Source: Gonocerus acuteangulatus (Eukaryota; Arthropoda; Insecta; Hemiptera; Coreidae). Taken from it: a stretch of DNA of 64,000 nt. The notes beneath the pieces are model-generated. The model was not told the origin of the DNA. It saw only the letters and a list, made by a program, of their open reading frames with translations, and made no database searches. Position 1 is the stretch's first letter; the number at the start of each line of letters is the position of its first letter. The position numbers were made by a program, and so were the translations under genes. Where the stretch lies: NCBI GenBank assembly GCA_946811695.1, contig OX328125.1:45746845-45810844 (forward strand). Reading direction: 5' to 3'. Below are positions 34,414-46,794 of this stretch, one piece after another.

Positions 34414-34795
34414 CTATTTTAGTTAGATTTTTCACCATTTGGTGATACACTTTTATCTTCATAGTTAGTTATTGTGAGGTGAAGTTATGGTATGGGATAA
34501 AAGTAAAAATTATGTATTAAATTCTGTAATGTCTATGTATTTGTTGTTTCATCTTCATTTTTTTAATATTCTTCAATGTACTGGCTGCCATCGGAAGGTA
34601 ATAATCAGATTTAAAGGTAATTCAAGATTGTTTCTGAGAGAAAAATCTTTCAGGGTATGTTTTGTGGATGATTATGTATAGCAGTGGGTAGATGTAGGCC
34701 TGTCTTGCCTTGACATAATGTAGGAGTGAGTCCAATCCGAGAACGCCATGAAATAACTTTCTGGATGTCCATTCATGTACGTTCTGCTTTGTATC
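34414..34795. other. unassigned DNA
   Basis: A 64-codon plus-strand ORF (34487-34681) without a motif. Nothing else. Confidence 0.3.
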
Positions 34796-34798
34796 TCA

Positions 34799-35232
34799 GG
34801 GTGCGTTTACACCTGATAGTTAGTTATAGCAGGACATTTATGTTAGGCAGAAATTGTGACTAATGTAAACTGCGAACAATTTATGTATGAGATATATATT
34901 TCTATCACGAGCTATAAATGTCGACACTTCTATACCATCAGGTGAAGAAGTTACACTGATTAAAAAGAGAATAATTTAATTTCAGATATAAATATTTTGG
35001 CTACCAGCTGTATTGTCGCCACTTCTATACTAACAGATGTAAACACTGATTTGCGCCATGACCTATGACCTATGGTCAATTTATCGCAAATCTGAACCAA
35101 TCCAGAACTCTCGTATCCATATCCATGACATAAATGTCTAGCTATTTCCGTCAGTATGTAAACTTGCAAGAGAATATCTATCCGACAGCTGACATATATA
35201 TCCTGCGAGAAATTTCAGATGTAAACGCACCC
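34799..35232. mobile_element. PIF/Harbinger-like MITE, copy 2
   Basis: A 434-bp element with perfect 13-bp inverted termini GGGTGCGTTTACA, flanked by TCA (34796-34798) and TTA (35233-35235), a degraded TWA duplication. The subterminal GATAGTTAGTTATAGCAGGA block matches copy 1 at 5605, but the interior is longer and contains repeated 'cttctatac..aga/cagatgtaaac' segments. No transposase. Confidence 0.65.
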
Positions 35233-35235
35233 TTA

Positions 35236-37522
35236 CAATGTATACAAATATTAAAAAAAGTAATATTTTTATTTGCATCATGTCAGCACAAAATTGGATC
35301 GTAGGCTAAACATAGGTACGTTTTTGATGCCTATTATTATTTTCCTAGGTTTCAGACATAATTTACGATGTGGGTGTGTGTTTATACAAACACTGACCTT
35401 ACATTTATTAGTAAAAATTTAAATATATGAAATGCACAATTGCTTCAAATCATAAAAATGAGCTTTTAAACCAAGAGTCAATACACTGTATGCATAATGA
35501 ACAGAAAATATTTGAATTTAATGAGTAATTAATTTAATGTAATTTTAATTTAATATTTAAATTTCGACACTCCTTAGTTATTTCAGCCGTCTCGAGATTT
35601 GCAATACACGGCTGACTCATTCCTACAATATGTCAAGTCAGTACAGACCTACTTAAACCTATTTACATAACCTGACAGACATATTATACCTACTTGCATA
35701 TTCTTGGTCGAATTACTTTTCAATTGTAGCCAGTACATCGATAAACTTAAGAAATACCTTATTTACACACGAGTATTTTAAAACAAATATTCAGAACCGC
35801 AACCATTTAGTAAAGTCGATTTGTCTTTCATTTACCTGATGAAAAAATTAATCAAATTTTGTGGGGCTAATGAAACAGAAGGTACAGAAACATTCGAGAC
35901 TATTACAAGTGAATTGATGTGTGAGATATTTTTTAACTTAATGTCTGAATAGTGGACGAAGACGGAAACCGATGTGTTTTAATCAACAAATGATGGGAAA
36001 ATAAAATGAATAAATTATATCACAAAAAATATATATAATTTTATAAATTACTATATTTATTAGTACAAATTATTGGATGGAGATGTGAAAAAATCACATT
36101 CATGAAGTTGTTTATTTCAGTGGAGATGTTTTTTGTTCTCATATGTTTGGTCCCAGATAAGTGAAGGATAAAGCAGATATTATATCTTGCATCAAAGAGA
36201 ATATATTAAATGAAAAGAGTTTGTAATTACAAAGAGCGGTTATTGTGGCCATAAAATGTTCTATTATTACTCCAAGGATAGAATTGTTAAGAGGATGGAA
36301 TTCCTCTCCAAGTTCTTGGTTTATCCTAAAGAAGACTATTTTCCTGTCAAATTATGAATAAATTTCTAATTTCTCTTTTGGTAATATTGGATTTTATTTA
36401 AAAAGGCTCAGCATAAGAATTAAAGTATGAAATTATATCGTAGTTCCCTTTGTAAAATGAACAATTTAATTGTTATAATACTCAGAAACCGCCATAAAGA
36501 ATAATTTAGTAATTACAATAATTACAATAAAAATATAAAAAAGTAGTGAACACTAATACTGCTTTTTTTTGGACCAATTATATCAGAATAAAAAGTCATT
36601 TCATTGAAGCTTAACATACATTTTTGACTGTGTCTATTCTTAAGAAACATTTCAAGGTTTTATTTGTGTATTCAAGCACTTCCAAAAAGATGTCCTACCA
36701 TTAAGCATCGCGCAAAACGTAGCTTATTATTGACTATTTTTTAAATGGCGCTTTCCAGGATGTTTACTTCCTAAATGGGGTGAAAGAAAACACTTAAAAT
36801 ATCATTCCTATTTAAAGAAGTGATCTAAACTTATTTGTTTCTCATAATGTCTACCTGTGATTGGTTCGTGACGATAAGGGAAACTCAAGAACCTCATATT
36901 TCATACGTTGACATTAATGGACTTGAATTTGATCATGTATGACCTTGAAAGCCAAGTATATTCTCCAGAAATGTTTTTTTTTAATCATCCCAAGGACTAC
37001 AACATTTTTGTAAGCATTTTCTTAGTTCTACGTGAAGAGAGAAGGAGATTATCATCACATTTTGATTTTAAAACAATGATCTTTTTGTATCTCCTGGCGT
37101 AAATTCACTTAAATTTATACACTTGAACTATTTTTATTTCAATTATATTGTATATAATAAATACAATATAATATATGTATATATATAAAAATAAAATCGT
37201 TTATTATCTTTTTTTATTTAAATGTTACTCTAAATTGTAAAGTAGTTAAACTTTAGTAAAGTTTTTAAACCTTAGTTTAAATTATTTAAATTTAAATTAA
37301 GGTTTTTTACGTATAAGAAATAAAAAGAATTATTATTTAAACAGCGAATCATCTATCTTAAGGCTCTCGAATGCCAAATAATTTATTTATCTCTTTGTTT
37401 TCAGAGCCCCCAACAGGGCGATTTGCTCTATAAACACGTAGGGTGCAAACAAATAGCCGTCAGGGTGTAAAGAAGTTGGGTTTCAGCTGAGAGAAACAGT
37501 CAGATTTTTGGGGGAAAACATG
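35236..37522. other. unassigned AT-rich DNA
   Basis: ORF 36908-37102 (+) has no motif. AT-rich, with no repeat structure recognised over 2.3 kb. Confidence 0.4.
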
Positions 37523-38530
37523 TATATGTTACCGGCAAAGTATATAATCAGGCATTCTATAGAATGCCTAAATCCAACTGGCAATGTATGAAATAAAGCA
37601 TATTTCATACATTGCCTAGGCATTCTATAGAATGCCTAAATCCAACTGGCAATGTATGAAATAAAGCATATTTCATACTTTGCCTAGGCATTCTATAGAA
37701 TGCCTCCTGTGCTTTAGGCAAAGTATGAAATACAGGATTTGTAGCTTGTAGGAGTAACTACCGGCGCGCCGGTGCGATTGCGGATTTATATCCATGAACA
37801 TCGTGTCTGATGATGTCTAGGAGAATTAGAAGAATGCCTAGGACGACTTTTGGGCATACGTGCTTTGCGTTTCCGCTCGCTACGCTCGCTCCAGAAGATA
37901 TCAAACCCCTAGTTAATCCAACTTGCAGAAATTAATAGGATTCTATTAAATTCCGCGAGTTGGATTGACAAGGGTTTTTATATCTTCTTGAGCGAGCGTA
38001 GCGAGCGGAAACGCATAGCACTTATGCCCAAAAGCGACAGCTTACGACAGATCAGCTACGACAGGTGAGTCTAAATTTTAATTATACTTCTTCATTAAGG
38101 ATATGCTGTTTACGCCATCTTTTATAGCCTCCAAAACAGTGAACTTCAGTGCTTAATAAATTCTTTCCTAATTGAGAACAAGTTTTTTTTTTAACGGATT
38201 CGTTTTTAGTGCATCAAAATACTTTATAGTGCAAACTTTGAAGAACATCGGTGCTGAAAACGCTTTATTTTAGTGATTTCCATTGATTCTGAACACTCAA
38301 ATTCTACCTGTTGTCATTTCTTCAAGTATCTAAGTAAAGTTTATGTAGTATACTCAAAACCTTTTTAATTTTATACATTGGCAAATAAGCAACAGGCATT
38401 CTATAGAATACCTAGGCATTATATAGAATGCCTAGACAATGTGTGTAATACGATGTACATTCTACACTTTTCCTAAACCACTCAGGCATTCTATAGAATG
38501 CCTGGATTCCACACTTTGCCGGTAACATAT
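37523..38530. mobile_element. palindrome-rich DNA-transposon-like element
   Basis: Exact 19-bp inverted termini TATATGTTACCGGCAAAGT. Six copies of the self-complementary GGCATTCTATAGAATGCC or close variants lie near the ends (37551, 37619, 37687; 38395, 38415, 38485). The first three are spaced 68 bp apart as a tandem array. Inside is an inverted pair (37848-38033) carrying GC-rich CGCTCGCTACGCTCGCTC. A segment at about 38090-38262 is homologous to arms of the element at 53501-54231. No ORF. Flanks near the ends are TA-rich, so the TSD is undecidable. Non-autonomous; superfamily unknown. Confidence 0.7.
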
Positions 38531-39376
38531 ATAATTGTTTCGGCATACTTTTTGGCTTTCTGTATCAATGACTCCCTAGGGGTAGCTTTGGTCCGATTGT
38601 TGTGTTTCTCTATCTCTTAGGCATTCGTTGCTGAAGAAGGGCTCCAAAGAACATGCAGAAATATCTCACTGTTTTCCTTAGCCGAATGCCCAATATTATT
38701 CAAATGTCAAATAATTAATCTGCTTTCTTTCCAATGCGTTCTTTTCAAACCCTAGTAAATACCACATGATTAGGAATATGTAAGAAAATCTAAATACTGT
38801 CTGCAATGGCCGAATTGAAAACTATTGGAATATATAGGAGAAATATCTTATAGAATGATCACCAGTTTCCATATCGCCTAGTGTAATTGATATCAAGCCA
38901 TTCAGAACTAGATACTCTGTTTTCTTATCTGTATTTTAGTCACCAGTTTATTGTATGTATTATCTTTTCGAGAAATCGTATTGTTATACTATAATGACGT
39001 CATCCTCCACTATCAGCTGGCTTCCTAGTCACGCATTTTAGTGGGCTTTAAATGAGTCAACATCATTCCAAGAATTTCTACATGATATCCTGAATAAGAA
39101 ACTCATGAATAAAGCCTATGACAAGAGTGTGAAGATATTCGATCCACGGAGCAGCCTTGATATTTTATTCAGAGCAAATAGGCAGTTAATTTTACGCAAT
39201 AATTTTCTTACAAGGATTTATAGCATATTATTTGTATTTTACTGTTGAGAATGGTCTCAAGGAATAAGAGAACGACAGATATGGTTCTTATGACAATTAT
39301 TAATATCATTATTTCAAATGTACTGAAAAAATACCATCTTCCTAAATATTACTATAAATTGGTTTAAAACTAAAGA
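38531..39376. other. unassigned DNA
   Basis: Nothing recognised apart from a weak GCTGAAGAAGGGCTCC block near 38629. Confidence 0.35.
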
Positions 39377-39758
39377 TAATAAGTTAAGGGGGGGTCTCCC
39401 GTGGTCTAATGGCTAGCGCCTTGGATTCATAAGCGGGGGATGGTGGGTTCGATTCCCAACCTCCGGCAGGAATTTTATCATCCCACGGTTCGCTGGTAAA
39501 ATTACTCGCTGCACCCTGGATGTCGGCGCTAATGACCTAGATGTAGATGCGCCGTAAAAAAAAAAAAAATAAGTTAAGGGGGGGTCTCCCGTGGTCTAGT
39601 GGCTACCGCCTTAGATTCATAAGCGGGAGACGGTGGGCTCGAGTCCCACCGGCGGCAGGAATTTTCTCATCTCACGGATCGTTGGGAAAATTCCTCGCCG
39701 CACCCTGGATGTCGGCGCTAATGACCTAGAAGTCGAAGAAAAAAAAATAAGTTAAGGG
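39377..39758 (+). mobile_element. two tandem full-length SINE-1 copies, three target duplications
   Basis: SINE 39391-39569 and SINE 39581-39746 each have A box, B box, hairpin body and tail. The target ATAAGTTAAGGG appears at 39379-39390, 39569-39580 and 39747-39758. The first copy belongs to the same subfamily as 18128 (shared CCCAACCTCCGGC and TTTTATCATCCCACGG). The second is of the CCCACCGGCGGC subfamily and lacks the GCGCCGT end. Confidence 0.9.
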
Positions 39759-39768
39759 AGATTAAGGT

Positions 39769-39925
39769 TACAGATCGAGAATGGTCCTTAAGCAGCAGAT
39801 GTAACAGACGAGAAGAAGTCGTCCTGTGCCGGCTGAGGATAGGCCATTCCCGGCAGACACACTCATACCTTATGATGAGACAAGACAGTCCAATATGCCA
39901 GCACTGCAATACAGCACTTACTGTC
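39769..39925 (+). pseudogene. LINE ORF2 C-terminal zinc-knuckle fragment
   Basis: Reads WSLSSRCNRREEVVLCRLRI then GHSRQTHSYLMMRQDSPICQ and HCNTALTV. This is the RLRIGH-T-TH-YL...P-C--C signature at the end of ORF2 in I/jockey/R1-type non-LTR elements, downstream of RNase H. The expected HILLxC part is lost. No upstream RT or RNase H is adjacent because the SINE pair abuts it. Confidence 0.75.
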
Positions 39926-40515
39926 AGACTGCAGACTCAGACAATACACTAACATACCACCAAACATGAATGAAATACTTTCAAAGGACAGCAAATATAT
40001 CACAGACATATTCAAATTTCTTTCAAACACAAAGCTTTTGGATAAAATCTAGCAACATCTTTTTCCCCCACGCAGTGTTTCGTTCCCCCAATAAGGGCTT
40101 TTACGCACAAGTATTTCAAAAACTCAGAAAGGCATCACTTCTATCCTGGCAAGAAAAATTTGATAACATATAGAAACTCCAGCCCAATATGTTCAGTCCC
40201 ATTTAAAAAGACGCAATTTGCATAATAATAATGGGTATTTTAATTTCCATAGGAATGTTTTAAATGGGGGATTTTTCCTGTGTATGGCTTTAGTTTTCGT
40301 TCTCCGCTTAGAAGAATAGAGTGGATAAATTCCTTCGTTACAAGCTGCTATTAAAGACAATTAAAACCCGCACTGAGAGCCTTATTAAAAGTATGCATAA
40401 TAAAACAACCAATAAAAAAACTAAAGACTTCTTAATGAACAATGATGCAAGTATACCTCTTATTCTTGAAAAGTAGGCTTAGTGGCCCTGTCTGTTAAGG
40501 CGTAAACATTAAACC

Positions 40516-40576
<61 letters not shown>

Positions 40577-41374
40577 TTCTAGATCAAGTCTCATTCAAAC
40601 GTTCTTCTTACAAATACATGTTCGTGGAATACATTTTTACTTTTGTTGAGAACGATTCCCATTGAGAAAAACTCGTCAAGGTCTTTACAAAAGAAGTGGC
40701 GAAACAGTCTAGAAACTCTTATATAAAAATAATAATAAAACATTTAAACATGTATTATGTATTAGCGCAAATAGTCAAATATACTTATTTTTAGGTATTT
40801 TAGGCTTATTAATTATTCGAAACTGAATTAAAATGAGATTGTATTATTAAATCTCTTTAGTAGTGTATAGTTTATTTTTTCATTATTGTTTATGTATTTG
40901 ATATTTCATTTCTTTGTGTTGAGAATAGAATCATTTTCGTCCGGATCACCTTTAACATTCAGTATGAAGGTTAAACTATTTTATGGCTTTGCACAGGGAA
41001 AAGTTGTCATTAAAGTTTTCTCCCCTAGGCATTCTCAAGACTGTTTGAACTGTCATCTAGAAATTAATCAATTATTTTTTACAACATACAATTATTTTTT
41101 ACGACATATTTGATGTTAAACGGGCGAATAAACTGTGATAACTAACTAGAATGCGATTATTGGCGTTGTCCAGAATGTTTTAGAGAGAAATTAAGTATCA
41201 TCTTGATTCACTCAACTTATAATGAATGCAAAGGCTATTTTTCTTTACATACCCTTAATCCCGTATGTATTAAACAATTAAAGGTACATAAAGACAAAAA
41301 GCCTTCGCATTCATTATTGAAAGAATTAAGATCAAACCTTATTTCCGGTTATCACTATTTTCACTATTTTTCTG
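39926..41374. other. unassigned DNA with (TA)n
   Basis: A (TA)n tract at 40518-40572. ORFs 39970-40173 and 40886-41113 have no domain. Confidence 0.4.
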
Positions 41375-41500
41375 CCTAGGATTCAATTCCCCCTGGGAAT
41401 CGTAATATTTCGTTCAAAAAATGAAGTTATCAGTCCTATTGGTCGGTAATCTGTAGGTAGCCCGTCCCAAAAATCTCTCTTATTATAGCAGCCTTTGACA
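41375..41500 (+). mobile_element. SINE-2, degenerate
   Basis: B-box-like GGATTCAATTCCCCCTGGG, then the linker, TCCTATTGGTCGGTAATCTG and TAGGTAGCCCGTCCC. Strongly diverged. Confidence 0.55.
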
Positions 41501-42264
41501 CTTATAAAGTGTTCGTTTTTCCATGAATTGTTTTTGTATTAGTTATAAGGTGAACTAATTAACTTTTAAGGAGAGACATATTCTGGCAGGTAATCACTTA
41601 TAGTTAAGAATAATCAGCTTTATGGTCAATATTAACATCACAAAGTGTTTTTGATTTTTTTTGTATATCGTGATAAAATGGCTTTCATATTTCTTAATAT
41701 AATTTTTGTAATGTTATTATACTTACATTGTTTTTTTGGAAGTATTGTGGTAAAGTTATATTGGATAATGGCACTAGCGGAATAGCGATAAATGAAGCGA
41801 TATTAAAATAAATTGAACGGCACAGAGAAGAGAGACCAGTCGCCCCCTCGCACGGCTGAATGACTACTGGCAACCCCGAGCAGCCCCTCCTCGCTCTCCA
41901 GCTTCTCTCTCCCCTCCAAATCCTCTTCTTATCTTCCCCTCTTATCTCTTATTTTTATCACTATTTCTTCCTCTCTCATCCCTTATTTCATACTCTTTCC
42001 GGAAACTCTACTTAATTTTTTAGTTATTAATTAACAATCGGCAATTCCGCTTAATAGATCCTCTTATGCAGAAGGCATCAGGCTTAAGATTAGGATTTTG
42101 TTTAAATTTCGATTTGTTTCATTTACTACACCTACTTTCAGCATCTAGAAAAGCAAAAATAAATTTGAAACCTAATAAGTAATATTAAAATCCAATAACG
42201 CAAATATTTAACTGTTCGGGCTCACTGTTTCGAACCCGTGTCCTCCAAACTGTGAGTCCTAGAC
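41501..42264. other. unassigned DNA with pyrimidine-rich tract
   Basis: From about 41840 to 42005 the plus strand is GC- then CT-rich (CCCCTCCTCGCTCTCC, then CTTCTCTCTCCCCTCC). This could mark a 5' UTR or simple repeat; no ORF or TATA context supports a promoter call. Confidence 0.35.
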
Positions 42265-42372
42265 GATTTTAACCTAGCCTATGACACTCCCAGCATCAAT
42301 ACCTACATGTGTTCCAAGTTGGTCAAAATTGATCAAACAGTGTTGATTTGTGTAACAAACACACAGACAGGC
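42265..42372 (-). repeat. single diverged unit of the 120-bp minisatellite
   Basis: On the minus strand: GTGTGTTTGTTACACAAATC, then TTTGATCAATTTTGACCAAC and a TAGGCTAGGTTAAAATCGTC end. These match the units at 31244-31965. Confidence 0.65.
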
Positions 42373-42733
42373 ATGTAATTTTTATATATATATATAGGTA
42401 AATATATATATTTTATTTTCAGAATATTACAATCTACAAATAGATAAATACCAACATTTTTTTGTGATCTATTTATTGACCTCTAAATTTTACTTTTATA
42501 TATTTTTATTATTTTATGTTTTTAACTATTTTTATTTTTTTATTTTTTTATATTTAAAAAAAATTTAACAATTAACGTAGGAATTAGATTAATTCCAAAA
42601 TTCAGTAACAAGAATAAAAGCCAATAATTACAACGAAAAAATAGAATGGCAATATACAATCATCTGATGAATAATATGCTCATAAAATATCATTAAGTGT
42701 ACATTTGTAACGCTTATAATTCATAAGTAAAGC

Positions 42734-42780
<47 letters not shown>

Positions 42781-42887
42781 GTGTGTGTGTGAGTGTTTTT
42801 GTGATACTTAGAATAAACTACACGCAAATTTAAAAATATATATTAAAAATTCATTTTTGAAATTTCATTGTAAAAAAAAATCATTTT
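42373..42887. other. AT-rich spacer with (TA)n
   Basis: (TA)n at 42737-42778 followed by GTGTGTGTGTGAGTG. No gene. Confidence 0.5.
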
Positions 42888-42976
42888 CGGTGTCTACTAG
42901 GTAGGATCGATAAAGATTTGCAGAAATGTCGGTCATAAGTGCAACCTCAAAAGCTACTTTCCCTAGGAAAGGGCTA
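42888..42976 (+). mobile_element. Helitron/Helentron-like element, 3' end only
   Basis: TTTTCGGTGTCTACTAGGTA then GGATCGATAAAGATTTG, AGCTACTTTCCCTAGGAAAG, and terminal GGGCTAAAA. It has the same 3' hairpin plus CTAA end as copies A and B. The stem loop differs in sequence but still pairs. Confidence 0.7.
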
Positions 42977-43124
42977 AAAAGGAATCGCTTTTATAGAAAA
43001 GAAACTACTAGTATTATGTTTCTCAAATGTGTGTATTCTCAAAAATATGCATGGTACACAAAGTACCATGCATAAAACTTATCATTTAGTTTTACGAAAC
43101 TTTTGTTATAAACATAAAAGGGTT

Positions 43125-43182
43125 GGATCTAAAAAATTTGCGTTATGTATAAATGGGTATTAAAATTTCAATGAATAATGTC
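43125..43182 (+). mobile_element. SINE-2 3' end, degenerate
   Basis: GGGTTGGATCTAAAAAATTT, then ATAAATGGGTATTAAAATTT followed by CAATGAATAATG. A weak match to the SINE-2 tail. Confidence 0.4.
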
Positions 43183-43231
43183 AACAGTCCTGTTTTCTTT
43201 CCTATTTCATTCTGTTTTTTTGTTGTTTTTT

Positions 43232-43745
43232 TGGCATACGGTTTGGTGTCCATAAACCACGAAGTTCCTTGATAACCTGCTTCAATGTTTGTATAAATTT
43301 ATAATGTTTTACAATTATCGCATTGCTTGTACATATGTAGATAGAACTAATGCTGAACAGACCACTGAGTGATTCTGAACAAATTAATGTCGTTTTGTTT
43401 CTTCCTACTACTAGGCAATACTGGAGTGCCGTCGATATTAACTGTATTTCTGCATAATATATCCCCTTGGTTCTTTAATGTTTGGTTATGTTTTCGCCAT
43501 AGATTGCGCAAGCAATAGCACTGTTTTTTGAACCTTCAGTGCAGATGACTTTTGCATCACTGTAATTTCCTATGATTTTCAATGCGTTTTCTTTTATTTC
43601 TAATGTACTACCCACCCATTTGGAGTTTTTTGCTATTGTTTTTCAGGTCAGCGCCAATTTGTGACTAGTTAACCAGCAACGGGGAACTGGTTCCATCGGA
43701 GGCTCTGGTGCTAGGACATGAAGGACTTCGCTGAATCTTGATACT
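43232..43745 (-). pseudogene. LINE RNase H-domain fragment (I/jockey/R1-like)
   Basis: On the minus strand a spacer typical of non-LTR ORF2 (LAPEPPMEPVPRCW) leads into KWVGSTLEIKENALKI and VICTEGSKNSAIACAIYGEN, corresponding to the TDGSK strand of RNase H. After a stop (43475-43477) it continues as GIYYAEIQLISTALQY (the AE motif) and TTLICSESLSGLFSI (the SDS motif). The region runs on to LKQVIKELRGLWTP. Two catalytic Asp positions read Glu (TEG, SES). Pseudogene. Confidence 0.75.
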
Positions 43746-44200
43746 ACAGTGTTTGGAATATTTTTCTTAAAAGTGAATTGAGTGTGACCGATTATTTTGC
43801 TTTAGGGCTAGCTTAGAATCATACTTAGCTACCAGGTTTATTTCTGAATTAATAGAATGAACAGAAGTACAATACCATAATTATTCAAAATAAATAAATC
43901 AATTAATACAAATATGCACGAAATAAATAAATAATATTATATATAATATATACTGAATAATATAATATTATATATAATATATAATTGTTAAATCGAGTAG
44001 GATGTGCTGTGGTATCAGATAAATATTTAGAAAAGCAATCTGTATATAGGTATATTGAATATTTTCGAATATTCAAAAATATTCGAATTTAAATATAAAA
44101 GGGTATTTTGAATATACCCTTTTACTAGCATTGAAGTGCACACATAAATACAGCCATAAAATTTTTCTAATAATAAAGGACTCTTCTTGTTTGTCCTTCC
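43746..44200. other. AT-rich spacer
   Basis: Palindromic AT repeats at 43930-43985 and a GGGTATTTTGAATATACCC hairpin near 44101. No gene. Confidence 0.4.
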
Positions 44201-44640
44201 TCTTGTGCCATTTCTAGCAGTCCCGATAAATGGCAGCTATTCCTTCCGGATCCTACAAAGCTGCTTCATCTGCTGGAGGGTTTTGCCTCTTTTTCCTCTA
44301 ATCCTTTGATTATTGTCCCCGTAGGAGATCCTAGGCCGTCCTCGCGGTCTTTTCCCTGAAGGTCGAGCTTCTAGAACTCTCTTCGGCCCTGTTTCAACGT
44401 CCATGCGACACACGTACCCAAACCATTTATACTGCCGGGAATCAAGAGTGGTCCTTTGTTCTGTCAGCTCGAACTGTTCTCTTAGTCTTTCGTTTCTGAC
44501 GAAATCTCTTCTTGTCTTCCCAACAGTTCTCCTCACAAACTTCATTTCTGTAGTAGTAAAGCGGCTGGCTTACTTATCAAGCATTCAACTTCAAGTACTC
44601 AACTTTCACTCCCATAGATTAGGATCGGGTGATAAGACAG
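44201..44640 (-). pseudogene. LINE ORF2 C-terminal fragment (RTE/BovB-like)
   Basis: An open minus-strand stretch (44237-44545) reads MKFVRRTVGKTRRDFVRNER, then KWFGYVCRMDVETGPKRVLE and ARPSGKRPRGRPRISYGDNN. This is the conserved C-terminal tail found after the RT in many insect RTE-like ORF2 proteins (KW-GHV-RM....RPRGRP). The upstream IYGSES-type segment is present in another frame, so frameshifts occur. It lies 0.45 kb from the RNase H fragment but belongs to a different clade. Confidence 0.75.
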
Positions 44641-46794
44641 ATTTGTAGTCATCAAACTCACTTTTCGGTGGCCGATAGTACTAATACAGATCTGGTGACA
44701 TAAAGAAGATCTTTTTGAGTACAGTAAAGGCATTAAATAAAGAATACTCGTCTATTGGAACGAGATACAAATAATTTACGTTTATGTGGGTATCATCCCA
44801 CTGAGGCATCGAAGACAACGAACAAGGAGTCCTTGAAGCAGGCCCTGCTCGGTCTGATAATGGGCTGATGTGACATGTAAAAAAATAAGATCTTTGAAAA
44901 ATGGACAGCACTCTGGCCACAAACATGCACGAACAAATTAATGAGAGAAAAGCATGACACCAGTGCATAGAATACAGGTTCACGTCACACTCCGAGGAAA
45001 GAAGTTGTTTTGAACTGCGAATAGGCCAAAGTGCAATAAACCATACCTACCTCCTCAAAACCCTGCAACTATCCGTATGTCAAATATGCAATATAACAAT
45101 GAATAAAGAACATAAAATAATTCAATGCAAAACGTTCACTTACAGCTGATCATAATACTCCACCGATTTTACAGGTAAAAAATGGTTGGGATCCCCTTAA
45201 TTAGTCTGATTAACTCACAACACCGAAAACTCCATTCAAATACCTTGTAGTGATGGACAGGAATACTAGAAGTACACTAGGGTAATGCTAGATAGCTCTA
45301 AAGTCGTGAAATTAGATGGTAAAGAATGGATGAGAGAAATGAGGAGCTCTCGACTGCTGAACAAGTCAACAGTAAGAGGGGCTCGTCTTTCCTGCGACTT
45401 GTACACAACGTTAACTGTTCACTGAGTCCAGCCGCTCTCGACTGCTAGAGCAGTCAGTAGAGAAAGGGTTAATAATTCATCTAAGAAGGTAAACAAAACT
45501 AATATCATAATACTTCATGAAATATCTTGAAGTACTTAAGTACTAAGCAAAGATTTCAAACGAGTTTCTCTACGTATTGGTACCCTCACATATACACAAC
45601 ATTGATTTTTATTTTTTTCTACTTATATAAATACATACACACGAACACACAAACATGTATATATATATATATATCAAACACAGTCATGAAAATAACAATA
45701 CCTACATAAAAACAACCCGTTCCTACATTATTTTTCTGTGTATTTCTTTATGAAGGTATTTACAATGCATTAAACCGGAATTAGCATTGTATCAGCCAAA
45801 AGATTCACACAATCATCTAAAAAAAACTTCCTGATAAGCTGCACGATCTTATTTAACTTTTCCTTGATTAAAATTGATAGTACTTATTGTATGTAAAGTA
45901 CTATAGCCATTAGTCTAAATTCTCACGATGGTGTAATTTGGATGAAACAATAAATAGCAATGGACTAGTATAAACAGTCGAGATGAAGGCTAGTTAACAT
46001 AAGATTACAATACCAAAACATATTTCTCATTAAGAATCAAGGTCATTTTACGTCAATTGCGACCAGTTTTTGCAGAAATATAATTTGTCGGAATGCGGGT
46101 ATTTGCGATTCCCTTGGTAATCAAGAAATGAAATAAAATATAAAAATCCAGTGACTATGCAGGATGAAATAATAAATCTCAAAATATTACAGAGAAATTG
46201 GTACAACAAAAGCAGTCAAAACCTAATATTAATTAATTCCAAATTTTTTAGTAAAATTGTCTTATGAACAACCATGAACTTCCATCATTATTAGTACTGT
46301 AACATCTTTTTTAGTCCTTTGTTGTCCTGGGCCATGTAAAAAAAGGGTATAGATAATTTTAGTTCTAATTATGAATTACTATATTCAAGATTCGGCATTA
46401 ATCGATTACAGGTTATTTAAATTATAAAATAACGAATTTAAAAAAGTTAAAAAATCTGGACAACCGTCTGACGAAAGAGAATGGGATTGCTGCGGGTATG
46501 CCTTAACAAAAACAACAATAATTCTTTGAAGACAAGACACAGTACATTCAAGAATTTATAAAAGTGACATGAGAATAGAGACAAATAAGGATTGTGGAAA
46601 ACTGTTTCTTACACAAAATTTAGTTTCCCAAAAGCCCCATATTTTCATGGCGTGGAATAAGTAGAGTAAATATATCTCTAGAGGGGATACCTGCGCATAG
46701 TTGAATTAAAGGAAACGAGAAAGTGAAATGATTAGATTAAGTTTCATAATATGGGAGTAATAACTTAGGAATTTGTATTTCTCTCCTTACACTC
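44641..46794. other. unassigned DNA
   Basis: Frames at 44681-44983 and 45527-45709 have no domains. A small (TA)n at 45657-45674. GC-richer 45320-45470 unrecognised. Confidence 0.35.
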
